Shown: positions 1 through 6,751, counted from the first letter of the stretch. The stretch: 7,224 nt of DNA from an uncultured Eubacteriales bacterium (GCA_948949055.1 CARBWQ010000045.1:1-7224), one strand, 5' to 3'. Program-made: numbers and translations. The notes: a model not told the origin generated them from the letters alone.

Positions 1-1
1 A

Positions 2-865
2 AGTGGAATTTTTTACTCTTACACTACCCCACCATATTTCACAGAAAAAAACTTAGTGACTAAAAATGGACATCTTTGTGGAGATGGCGAAATTATGCTT
101 TCATCTGCATCTAAAAAAGCACTTGGTTTAGATAATTTAGAAGATGTAGTTGGCAAAAAAGTCATTTTAACTGTCGACATACCTAAAATTTGCAAAGTAC
201 CAATCGAAACGGAAGTAACCATATCAGGAATTATGGATGTTTCAATGTTCTCAAATATGCTTGTAATGTTTATCGACTACGACTTTTTAAATTCTCGCGT
301 AAAAGCATCGCAAGAATCAGATGGACTTCCACCTAGCACATTATACATTACAACTGACAGCACTAAAACTGCCGATATAATAAAGGATTATATTGCTTCA
401 AGAAGTGACCTCGCAGATTCTCTTGAAGAAAAACTGGTCAGAATGTTTAGTGAAATGCTTAAAACATTCTCCATGGCTCTATCTATCATAGCTGGAATAT
501 CGCTGATTGTTTCTTTGATTATGATTTTGGTTGTTCTATATATAAGCGTAGCAGAAAGAACAAAGGAAATTGGTGTCCTAAAAAGCATTGGCGCACGCAA
601 AAAAGATATCAAATTAATTTTCAGTACCGAAAGTTTCTTGGTTGGCTTATTTGCTGGATTAGTAGGCATTGTGTTTACATTGATTATTGGTGGAATTTTA
701 AGTTTAGTATTTAATTCGATTTTAGGTTTCGCTCCAATTAAAATGATGTGGTACTACTTCTTAGAAGCCTTAGTAATAAGCATAGTTATTAGTGTCATAG
801 CCGGTCTCTATCCATCTTCAAAAGCAGCAAAACTCGACCCTGTCGAGTCGTTACGACATGAATAA
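2..865 (+). CDS. ABC transporter permease, FtsX/MacB-like, C-terminal part (5' end outside window)
   Basis: The frame is open to the left edge, so the GTG at 56 is probably an internal Val codon and the gene begins outside the window; 287 residues are visible. The first half is an extracytoplasmic stretch typical of the periplasmic core domain of MacB-type permeases. Three hydrophobic segments follow, encoded near 470-545, 630-715 and 765-820. Between the first two lies the FtsX-family signature ERTKEIGVLKSIGARKKDI, and the protein ends with GLYPSSKAAKLDPVESLRHE, the usual terminus of this family. Such permeases pair with a LolD/MacB-like ATPase and use ATP hydrolysis mechanically, to export peptides or antibiotics or to act on the envelope. 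The ATPase is not in the window, so the substrate is unknown. The gene ends at the terminator it shares with the convergent membrane-protein gene. The family call is firm; the specific role is open. Confidence 0.9.
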   Translation, partial: SGIFYSYTTPPYFTEKNLVTKNGHLCGDGEIMLSSASKKALGLDNLEDVVGKKVILTVDIPKICKVPIETEVTISGIMDVSMFSNMLVMFIDYDFLNSRVKASQESDGLPPSTLYITTDSTKTADIIKDYIASRSDLADSLEEKLVRMFSEMLKTFSMALSIIAGISLIVSLIMILVVLYISVAERTKEIGVLKSIGARKKDIKLIFSTESFLVGLFAGLVGIVFTLIIGGILSLVFNSILGFAPIKMMWYYFLEALVISIVISVIAGLYPSSKAAKLDPVESLRHE

Positions 866-898
866 AAAGACCTCTACGAAAAGTAGAAGTCTTTTTTT
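864..898. terminator. Bidirectional rho-independent terminator between convergent genes
   Basis: The left arm is AAAAAGAC (864-871) plus TCTAC (873-877). It pairs with GTAGA (883-887) plus GTCTTTTT (889-896), with one C/A mismatch (872/888) and a GAAAA loop. A T run follows on the plus strand (892-898). The complementary A run on the left gives a T run on the minus strand, so the hairpin can end both the ABC permease transcript and the valS/membrane-protein transcript. The left arm overlaps the permease stop codon, and the opposing gene's stop begins two bases beyond the T run. Confidence 0.85.
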
Positions 899-899
899 A

Positions 900-1667
900 T
901 TATTCATCATTATTTTTATTTTCATCAGAATCATCATCTTTATTTTTTAACAATTCATCAGAGGTTTTAATTTCATTCTTTTGACTTTCAGGCAAAAGTT
1001 CTTCTTCAAAGAATTTTATACCCATTGAATATTTGGTAAACTTACCAATTAAGAATTGAACTGCAAATATTAATCCTCCGATTAAGTTACACAACATATC
1101 AAGGTCTGTATCAGTTACAAGTGGAGCTCCATAACCAGGAACAACATTTCCTTGTGCTGTCTGCCCTAGTACAAGGTCAGAGAACCATTCAATAAGTTCC
1201 CAAACCAGTTCAACTGAAAGAGTACAAAAGAAACAAAAGATTATAATAGTTATAGGTTTTAAAGAATGATATTTTTCCAGTCTTGATAAAATCAAAATAC
1301 CAAAGAATGAGAAGGTATAACCAGCCATTATGTGAACCAGTATGTCAAACCATGAAATTTTATAATACATATTTAATGCACTACCTACTAAGCCAGCAAC
1401 AAGTGCATAAACAAGATAGTAAAATATAACAAGGTTCTGTATTCTTCTGCGAATTATTAGTTCTAAAATAAATGGCAAGATGTAAACCACACACATCATA
1501 ATACAAGATACCATTCTATTATCCTTATCACCAATAGAAATATAATAAGCCAAAAGACCAATTGTCACACATAGCATAAGTGTCATCAAAATTAAATTTA
1601 TAATTCTAAATATTTTATCTTTCTTTTTTAAATCTTCAAATTTAACCCAATTCCCGTATTTTTTCAT
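900..1667 (-). CDS. Polytopic membrane protein, YjdF/DUF2238-like
   Basis: A 255-residue integral membrane protein with about six hydrophobic segments (near residues 21-44, 52-71, 78-98, 105-128, 137-155 and 190-208). Conserved-looking polar residues sit in or beside the membrane: WFDILVHIMAG (H112), ELVWELIEWFSD (E153, E157, E160, D164) and a GQTAQG...TDTDLDMLCNLIGG segment (D186, D188, D190, N194). This order of motifs resembles the YjdF/DUF2238 family, whose biochemical role is not established to my knowledge. The C-terminus (about 221-255) is a soluble, strongly acidic Asp/Asn/Glu/Lys tail. I chose the ATG at 1667 because a GGAGG lies just upstream; the open frame extends to 1754 and would overlap the end of valS, but has no comparable ribosome site. 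It lies 67 bases after valS with no terminator between, so read-through from valS is likely. The family call is from recalled motifs. Confidence 0.75.
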   Translation of the reverse strand: MKKYGNWVKFEDLKKKDKIFRIINLILMTLMLCVTIGLLAYYISIGDKDNRMVSCIMMCVVYILPFILELIIRRRIQNLVIFYYLVYALVAGLVGSALNMYYKISWFDILVHIMAGYTFSFFGILILSRLEKYHSLKPITIIIFCFFCTLSVELVWELIEWFSDLVLGQTAQGNVVPGYGAPLVTDTDLDMLCNLIGGLIFAVQFLIGKFTKYSMGIKFFEEELLPESQKNEIKTSDELLKNKDDDSDENKNNDE

Positions 1668-1671
1668 TAAG

Positions 1672-1676
1672 CCTCC
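1672..1676 (-). promoter_or_regulatory. Ribosome binding site fixing the start of the YjdF-like gene
   Basis: The minus strand reads GGAGG, then CTTA, then ATG at 1667. This supports the start at 1667 over the upstream in-frame codons at 1682 (ATG) and 1754, which would place this purine-rich motif inside the coding sequence. The four-base spacing is slightly short. Confidence 0.75.
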
Positions 1677-1734
1677 GATTTGCATACTAGCACTATATAT
1701 TGTATTATGTCTAATAAAAAACCTACTAAATATG

Positions 1735-4332
1735 CTATAACGATTGACGTTCACTCTTCAATTTTTCAAGTTTCATTTTATTATTTTCTAATTTAGCTTT
1801 TTCATTCTCCACCATTTGTTTAGGAGCTTTATTTGCAAAACCTGGATTAGAAAGCATTTTTGTAGAACGCTCAATTTCAAAATCGATTGATTTAATTTCT
1901 TTGTCTAATCTTTCTTTTTCTTTTTCTCCATCAACCAACTGCCCCATAGGTATAAATACTTTTATGTCACCACATATAACTTTGACACATTTATCCTCTG
2001 GTTCTAAATCGATTAATTGAGCATCATTTCCAAAAGCAAGCTTAGCTATTTCTTTTAAATTTTCTTTTAATAAATCTTGTTTTTCTGTTGAAAGAATTTT
2101 AATTGAAGTCCTCTTATTATCTGGAACATTGAACTCTGCCCTAGCATTACGAACTGTTTTTATAACATCAATAATCTCTTCAAAGTTATTTTTACCAATT
2201 TTTACATCTACTTTACTTGGGAATGCACTTCTCATTAAAGTTTCTTCATGATTTGGTAATTCCTGATAAATGTATTCTGTAACAAAAGGTATAAATGGAT
2301 GAAACAACTTCAAAAGATTTACAAATACATAATATAAAACATTTTGAGTCACATCTTTTCTTTCTTTATTTTCACCATACAGATCAACTTTGCTTAGTTC
2401 TATATACCAGTCGCAGAATTTAGATACAGTGAAATTAATAAGATTTGAAGTAGCAACACCAAGAGCATATCTATCAATATTTTTATTTACCGACTTTATA
2501 AGACTATCAAGTTCACTTAAAATCCACTTATCTCTTTCAAGAAGTTTAAGTTTCTTTAATTCTTTGATTTCTATCCCCTCTAAGTTTTGCAAAACAAACT
2601 TACTTGCATTATAAAGTTTATTAATAAATACCTTTGATTCCTTCGCTTTCTCCTCTCCATATTTTACATCAGTTCCCATACTCATGCCATTAACAAGACT
2701 TAATCTTAAAGCATCTGCACCATATTTTTCTATCATATCGATAGGATCGATACCATTTCCCAAATGCTTTGACATTTTAATACCTTTAATATCACGTACT
2801 AGTCCATGAATAACAACGTCATTAAAAGGAACTTCGCCCATAAATTTCAATCCAGAGAAGACCATTTTAGACACCCAGAAAGTAATAATATCGTATCCTG
2901 TTACCAAAGCAGAAGTAGGATAATAATACTTTAAGTCCTCCGTCATATTTGGATATCCTAGTGTTGAGAAAGGCCACAATGCTGACGAGAACCATGTATC
3001 AAGTACATCATTATCTTGAATTAAATTCTTGCTATGACAAGTAGGACATTCAACCGGATCATTCTCACAAGCAAAAGTATGACCATGCTCGCAAGTAAAC
3101 ACTGGTATTCTATGACCAAGCCATATTTGTCTTGAAATACACCAATCTTGAATATTTTCAAGCCAATTTAAATAAGTCTTTTCATATCGCTTTGGATGAA
3201 ACTTCAATTTACCACTTTTTACTGCTTCAATAGCTGGCTTTGCAAGTTCCTGCATTTTAACAAACCATTGAGTAGAAATTCTAGGTTCGGTTATTGAACC
3301 ACATCTTTCACAAGTACCTACTTGGTTTTTATACTTTTCTTTTTTTACTAAGTAACCACCATCTTCCAATGCTTTTTCAATCAAATTTCTAGCTTCAATT
3401 CTATCCATACCTGCAAATTGGCCAGTTATTTCAGTAAGTTTCCCTTCATCATCTATACAATTTACCACTTCCAAATTATGACGAAGTCCTACTTCATAAT
3501 CATTAGGGTCATGAGCTGGTGTTATCTTAACTGCACCAGTTCCAAAACCAATTTCACAATAGTCATCACCTATTAATTTTATTTTTTTATTCATAAGAGG
3601 CAAAATAAGATCTTTACCTATTTGATTTTTAAATCTTTCATCTTGTGGATTAACTGCAACAGCAGTATCACCAAATATGGTTTCTGGACGAGTTGTTGCA
3701 ACGACAACTTCACCACTCCCATCAGCAAATGGATAACGAATATACCACAAGTAAGTATTTTGATCAATATGGATATTTTCATTGTCGGAAATTGTAGTTT
3801 TACAGCTTGGACAATAATTAACAACTCGTTTACCTTTATAGATCAAACCTTGATTATAATAATCACAAAAAACATGACGAACTGCATGATTTAAATTATC
3901 ATCCATAGTAAAGGCAAGTCTTGACCAATCACAAGATACTCCCATCATTTTTAATTGATCGCATATAACATGAGTATATTGTCTATACCAATCCCAACCT
4001 CTTTTCAAGAACTCTTCTCTGCCTACTCCTTCCTTAGTAAGCCCCTCACTCTTAATGTGTTTTACAAGAACTTGCTCAGTAGCAATCGCGGCATGGTCTG
4101 TGCCAGGAACCCATAATGTATTAAATCCCTGCATTCTTTTTCTTCTAATTAAAATATCTTGAATGGTATTATCAAGGGCATGTCCAATATGTGCTTTCCC
4201 AGTAACATTACAAGGTGGCATAACAATACTAAAATGTTTACGCCCATCTGGACTAGTTGTAAAATAGTTTTTATCAAGCCAATTTTTATAAATATCTTTT
4301 TCAAATTTGTCAGGTGAATAACTCTTTTCCAT
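1735..4332 (-). CDS. valS: Valyl-tRNA synthetase (ValRS)
   Basis: A cytoplasmic class Ia aminoacyl-tRNA synthetase that joins valine to tRNA-Val using ATP and edits misactivated threonine. The 865-residue length is normal for a bacterial ValRS. Visible in order: PPCNVTGKAHIGH with the HIGH motif at 48-51; VPGTDHAAIATE at 75-86; the CP1 editing domain with TTRPETIFGDTAVAV (213-227) and TPAHDPNDYEVG (271-282); WFSSALWPFSTLGYP (447-461); a KMSKS-equivalent read here as KMSKH (519-523); an anticodon-binding domain; and a charged C-terminal coiled-coil arm (about 800-865) containing LSNPGFANKAP. Cys pairs CPSC (174-177), CERC (341-344) and a C414/H416/H418/C422 plus CPTC (429-432) cluster suggest zinc binding as in Thermus-type ValRS. 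The ATG at 4332 follows AGGAG by six bases. It is probably cotranscribed with the YjdF-like gene, and there is no space for a T-box leader. Confidence 0.98.
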   Translation of the reverse strand: MEKSYSPDKFEKDIYKNWLDKNYFTTSPDGRKHFSIVMPPCNVTGKAHIGHALDNTIQDILIRRKRMQGFNTLWVPGTDHAAIATEQVLVKHIKSEGLTKEGVGREEFLKRGWDWYRQYTHVICDQLKMMGVSCDWSRLAFTMDDNLNHAVRHVFCDYYNQGLIYKGKRVVNYCPSCKTTISDNENIHIDQNTYLWYIRYPFADGSGEVVVATTRPETIFGDTAVAVNPQDERFKNQIGKDLILPLMNKKIKLIGDDYCEIGFGTGAVKITPAHDPNDYEVGLRHNLEVVNCIDDEGKLTEITGQFAGMDRIEARNLIEKALEDGGYLVKKEKYKNQVGTCERCGSITEPRISTQWFVKMQELAKPAIEAVKSGKLKFHPKRYEKTYLNWLENIQDWCISRQIWLGHRIPVFTCEHGHTFACENDPVECPTCHSKNLIQDNDVLDTWFSSALWPFSTLGYPNMTEDLKYYYPTSALVTGYDIITFWVSKMVFSGLKFMGEVPFNDVVIHGLVRDIKGIKMSKHLGNGIDPIDMIEKYGADALRLSLVNGMSMGTDVKYGEEKAKESKVFINKLYNASKFVLQNLEGIEIKELKKLKLLERDKWILSELDSLIKSVNKNIDRYALGVATSNLINFTVSKFCDWYIELSKVDLYGENKERKDVTQNVLYYVFVNLLKLFHPFIPFVTEYIYQELPNHEETLMRSAFPSKVDVKIGKNNFEEIIDVIKTVRNARAEFNVPDNKRTSIKILSTEKQDLLKENLKEIAKLAFGNDAQLIDLEPEDKCVKVICGDIKVFIPMGQLVDGEKEKERLDKEIKSIDFEIERSTKMLSNPGFANKAPKQMVENEKAKLENNKMKLEKLKSERQSL

Positions 4333-4353
4333 ATAAAGCTCCTATAATTTTTA

Positions 4354-4370
4354 TATACTTTTTAAGTATA
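4354..4370. repeat. Inverted repeat over the valS promoter -10 region (possible operator)
   Basis: TATACTT (4354-4360), a three-base TTT spacer and AAGTATA (4364-4370) form a perfect 7-bp inverted repeat. Its right arm contains the whole proposed valS -10 hexamer (4365-4370), and the other arm falls near the expected transcription start. Position makes an operator plausible, but the arms are AT-rich and no matching regulator is visible in the window. Confidence 0.35.
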
Positions 4371-4393
4371 CATAAAAACCCAAAAAAAATCAA
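4365..4393 (-). promoter_or_regulatory. Predicted sigma-A-type promoter of valS
   Basis: On the minus strand, TTGATT (4393-4388) is followed by 17 bases and TATACT (4370-4365), a close match to the vegetative consensus at ideal spacing. Transcription would start around 4358, about 25 bases before the valS ATG, giving a short leader with only the AGGAG site (4343-4339). The upstream terminator insulates it from the SPFH unit. Confidence 0.7.
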
Positions 4394-4426
4394 GTAAAAC
4401 CAATACAAATATTATTTCTATATATC

Positions 4427-4456
4427 AAAAAAAGATGGCTCAAATCCATCTTTTTT
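4427..4456 (-). terminator. Rho-independent terminator of the NfeD/SPFH/membrane-protein unit
   Basis: A perfect 11-bp stem pairs AAAAAAGATGG (4428-4438) with CCATCTTTTTT (4446-4456) around a seven-base loop. On the minus strand it ends in a run of seven T. It lies 17 bases past the stop codon of the 169-residue membrane protein and before the valS promoter. The flanking A and T runs would let it work in either direction, but only the minus-strand gene needs it. Confidence 0.9.
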
Positions 4457-4473
4457 ATAATTCTTTATTTAGA

Positions 4474-4983
4474 CTATTTTGATTTTCTTGCAAAAAGCAC
4501 ATTAACAATTGCAATAACCAACATAGCTACTGGAATTATCAAATTCAATATAGCTGCCCAACCAATATTAAAAACATTAGTAAATTTATTTACGTCAGCT
4601 ACAATGCTTGATAATGCACCAATAGCACAAACAGCAAATACAATAGTAAGAATTGATAAAATTGCATTTACAGCCTGCAATACTTTATAAACTTTGACAT
4701 TTTTTATTACACCAAAGTTAGCGAGCAAGTTTACAATTGCAATAAGCATAATCAAAGCAACAAAAACACAAATAAATACATTCGAAATTGCAAGCAGATT
4801 ATATTTGTCAGGATTGTTAGAATCGAATTCAATCATGTCAAATCCACTACCAACTACCTCTGTATGAGTTTTACCAAGAACAGTTACTGATGTTGTCATA
4901 TAAGCCTGTGACATAAAAATGAATGCCAAAACACCAAGAGCAAGTAATGCAATATTTGTTATAATAGCTCCAACTTTTTTCAT
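4474..4983 (-). CDS. Four-helix membrane protein of unknown function
   Basis: I do not recognise this 169-residue protein. It has four hydrophobic segments, near residues 7-27, 66-89, 104-128 and 140-164. Between the first two lies an extended loop of about 38 residues, rich in Thr, Ser, Asp and Asn (about 28-65), which the Lys at the N-terminus and the ARKSK C-terminus suggest is outside the cell. A short basic loop (GVIKNVKVYK, 91-100) would be cytoplasmic. There are no Cys pairs, obvious catalytic residues or a lipobox. The start at 4983 is supported by AGGAGG seven bases upstream. It lies 124 bases after the SPFH gene on the same strand. I see neither a terminator nor a convincing promoter in that gap, so cotranscription with the SPFH gene is plausible but unproven. 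A strong terminator follows it. The topology resembles tetraspan proteins, but that is only shape. Confidence 0.8.
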   Translation of the reverse strand: MKKVGAIITNIALLALGVLAFIFMSQAYMTTSVTVLGKTHTEVVGSGFDMIEFDSNNPDKYNLLAISNVFICVFVALIMLIAIVNLLANFGVIKNVKVYKVLQAVNAILSILTIVFAVCAIGALSSIVADVNKFTNVFNIGWAAILNLIIPVAMLVIAIVNVLFARKSK

Positions 4984-5107
4984 TGTTTCTCCTCCTTTCT
5001 TTAAGATATATGCAAAATAACTGAAAATTCTTACTTTTAAGAAGAAATCAAGTTACTAATGCCAAAAGACTAAAACATTAAGACATAAGATATTTATAGC
5101 TCAAATA

Positions 5108-6067
5108 CTATTTTTTATTCTCTTTTTCAGATGTCTTCTTTCCTATATAAACATTTTCATTCATAATATTTGTATCACGTTTAATTACTTCGCTCACACT
5201 AGAAAATAATCCAGCAACATTTTGAATTTCACTTGGAACGATAATCTTAGTTGATTGACCATCTGCAAGCGACTTTAAAGCCTCATAGCCTTGCAAAGTA
5301 ATATAAGCAGCATTAGGAGATGCCTTATTAATAAGATCGATTGCAGTGCTTTCACCTTCTGCAATAGCGATTAACGCAGCCTTCTTAGCCTCTGCTTCCA
5401 TAATCTTTGATTGTTTATCAGCTTCTGCTTTTAATATTTGAGCTTGTTTTTCACCTTCTGCAACCAAGATACTAGATTTCTTCTCACCTTCTGCACGTAA
5501 AATTTGTTCACGACGCTCTCTTTCAGCTCTCATCTGTTTTTCCATAGCTTCTTGAATATCTTTTGGTGGAAGAATGTTTTTGAGTTCTACACGGTTAATT
5601 TTAATTCCCCAAGGATCAGTAGCCTCATCAAGAATAACTCTCATTTTTGTATTAACTGTATCTCTTGATGTAAGAGTTTCGTCAAGTTCGAGTTCACCTA
5701 CAATATTTCTTAAAGTAGTTGCAGTTAAATTCTCAATAGCCTTAATTGGCGAATCAACACCATAAGTAAAAAGTTTTGCATCAGTAATTTGGAAATAAAC
5801 TACTGTATCTATTTGCATTGTAACGTTATCTTTGGTAATAACAGGTTGTGGTTTAAAGTCTGCCACAATCTCTTTTAAAGAAATAGCCTTACTAGTTCTA
5901 TCAAAGAATGGAATAACAATATGCACACCAGTTTCCAAAGTCTTTCTATATTTTCCTAATCTTTCTACAATTACAGCAGTCGCCTGTCTAACAATTCTTA
6001 TTGACAAGCAAAGTGTAATCAATAGAAGCACTCCTAAAATAATTAAAACAATTGCCCAAGCACTCAT
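5108..6067 (-). CDS. SPFH/Band 7 (stomatin/QmcA-like) membrane protein
   Basis: A 319-residue member of the stomatin/prohibitin/flotillin superfamily, typical in length for QmcA/slipin-like proteins. One N-terminal membrane segment (about residues 4-23) is followed by the Band 7 domain, with stomatin-type motifs VERLGKYRKTLETGVHIVIPFFDR (35-58), ITKDNVTMQIDTVVYFQITD (77-96), ATTLRNIVGELELDE (116-130) and WGIKINRVELKNI (153-165). A helical region of five 11-residue AEGEK-like repeats (189-243) follows, then a less conserved tail. Such proteins form large membrane-bound oligomers that organise microdomains; the exact role here is unknown. AGGAGG lies seven bases before the ATG at 6067. The NfeD-like gene ends 42 bases upstream on the same strand, and this SPFH/NfeD pairing is a known conserved neighbourhood, which supports both calls. 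Its promoter is probably the one upstream of the NfeD-like gene. Confidence 0.95.
   Translation of the reverse strand: MSAWAIVLIILGVLLLITLCLSIRIVRQATAVIVERLGKYRKTLETGVHIVIPFFDRTSKAISLKEIVADFKPQPVITKDNVTMQIDTVVYFQITDAKLFTYGVDSPIKAIENLTATTLRNIVGELELDETLTSRDTVNTKMRVILDEATDPWGIKINRVELKNILPPKDIQEAMEKQMRAERERREQILRAEGEKKSSILVAEGEKQAQILKAEADKQSKIMEAEAKKAALIAIAEGESTAIDLINKASPNAAYITLQGYEALKSLADGQSTKIIVPSEIQNVAGLFSSVSEVIKRDTNIMNENVYIGKKTSEKENKK
5339..5503 (-). repeat. Five 33-nt repeats encoding hendecad coiled-coil units in the SPFH gene
   Basis: Residues 189-243 split into five 11-residue units: ILRAEGEKKSS, ILVAEGEKQAQ, ILKAEADKQSK, IMEAEAKKAAL and IAIAEGESTAI. In the DNA the plus-strand word TCACCTTCTGCA recurs at 5352, 5451 and 5484, intervals that are multiples of 33. 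The pattern fits the right-handed-type hendecad coiled coil common in SPFH proteins after the Band 7 domain. It probably arose by in-frame duplication, or is kept by the structural period. Confidence 0.85.
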
Positions 6068-6109
6068 TTTTAAACCTCCTAATTAATATTATTTTTAATT
6101 TATAACTTG

Positions 6110-6652
6110 TTAAGTATTATTTTGCTCTACTTCCTCTTTTTCATCCTCTTTTGAAGATTTATTTACATTTTCGTCTGATGTAGAACTTAATTCAGCTTCA
6201 CCGTTAGAAACTTTATCTTCTGCCTTTTTTACAATCATTTTATTGCCGTCAACACTAACAATTTCTACAAGTTGACCTTTTTCTATAAGTTCTCCATCTT
6301 TACTTACAGCAGTCCATACAACATCATTGATTTTTACTGAACCATTTTTTTCAAAGTTTGCATCTTCAAGTAGTCTATAAATTTTTCCTATCTGCATATC
6401 TATATTTGTTTTTGCATTCATATTTTTAAAAAGCCACTTTTGAGCATACTTTCTTAAAAAAATTATCAATAATGCTGAAACAATCACGAATACTACAACT
6501 TGAATTTCTATTGGAATACCTCCAATGGCAGCCAATATAAAAGGAATTAAACCACCAAAAGCAAACCAAACTGAAACCAAGTCAAGTGTTACAATTTCAA
6601 CAATTACAGCTACGACAATTATGCCTAGCCATACCCAGAACATAGTTTCCAA
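6110..6652 (-). CDS. NfeD-like membrane protein (short form)
   Basis: A 180-residue short-form NfeD-family protein. Residues about 4-66 hold three closely spaced hydrophobic helices, with EIVTLDLVSVWFAFGGLIPFI in the middle; a basic linker (RKYAQKWLFK) follows. The OB-fold domain (about 87-143) shows GSVKINDVVWTAVSKDGELIEKGQLVEIVSVDGNKMIVKK, the family's typical C-terminal beta-barrel pattern. An acidic, low-complexity tail (about 145-180) is an unusual extension. The long-form serine protease domain is absent. Family members act as membrane partners of SPFH proteins, and the SPFH gene begins 42 bases downstream. I chose the TTG at 6652: it lies nine bases after AAGGAGG and four after a second GGAGG. 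The ATG at 6643 is 13 or more bases from either site; it would shorten the protein by three residues. A near-consensus promoter lies directly upstream. Confidence 0.93.
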   Translation of the reverse strand: METMFWVWLGIIVVAVIVEIVTLDLVSVWFAFGGLIPFILAAIGGIPIEIQVVVFVIVSALLIIFLRKYAQKWLFKNMNAKTNIDMQIGKIYRLLEDANFEKNGSVKINDVVWTAVSKDGELIEKGQLVEIVSVDGNKMIVKKAEDKVSNGEAELSSTSDENVNKSSKEDEKEEVEQNNT

Positions 6653-6656
6653 TTTT

Positions 6657-6668
6657 CCTCCCCTCCTT
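6657..6668 (-). promoter_or_regulatory. Tandem Shine-Dalgarno sites before the NfeD-like gene
   Basis: The minus strand carries AAGGAGG (6668-6662) directly followed by GGAGG (6661-6657). Distances to the TTG at 6652 are nine and four bases, and to the ATG at 6643 eighteen and thirteen. This makes the TTG the better start. Confidence 0.65.
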
Positions 6669-6677
6669 ATACAATAA

Positions 6678-6706
6678 ATTTTATCACTTAATAAAATTTA
6701 TGTCAA
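6678..6706 (-). promoter_or_regulatory. Near-consensus promoter of the NfeD/SPFH unit
   Basis: On the minus strand a perfect TTGACA (6706-6701) is followed by 17 bases and TAAAAT (6683-6678). Transcription would begin near 6671, leaving a leader of about 18 bases that is almost only the ribosome binding site. This suggests strong vegetative expression without leader control. Confidence 0.82.
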
Positions 6707-6751
6707 CAAAATATAATTTATTATTAATATTTTTTTACATAGAATGATATA

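Noticed and set aside
388..669. Minus-strand open frame within the ABC permease
   Set aside because: The plus-strand frame has clear FtsX motifs over the same bases; the antisense product is a shadow.
1668..1734. Internal promoter before the YjdF-like gene (CATAAT, TATAGT or TAGTAT as -10)
   Set aside because: None has an acceptable -35 at proper spacing; the words are expected in such AT-rich sequence.
1668..1754. N-terminal extension of the YjdF-like gene overlapping the end of valS
   Set aside because: The added 29 residues place a GGAGG site inside the coding region, lack their own ribosome site and do not look like part of the membrane protein. The ATG at 1667 is better.
2390..2614. 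Plus-strand open frame inside valS
   Set aside because: It is antisense to a certain valS coding region, has no ribosome site that I can see, and its product resembles no family I know.
3618..3894. Open frames on both strands within the valS editing domain
   Set aside because: They overlap well-conserved ValRS motifs in the true frame and are explained by AT-rich composition.
4984..5107. Possible promoter for the 169-residue membrane protein (TTGGCA or TTGATT with several -10-like words)
   Set aside because: No -35/-10 pair has both good hexamers and 16-18 base spacing. The gap also holds no clear hairpin, so I leave it unassigned.
5574..6086. Plus-strand open frames (5574-5765 and 5832-6086) across the SPFH gene
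   Set aside because: They are antisense to the Band 7 domain and show no start signals or recognisable product.
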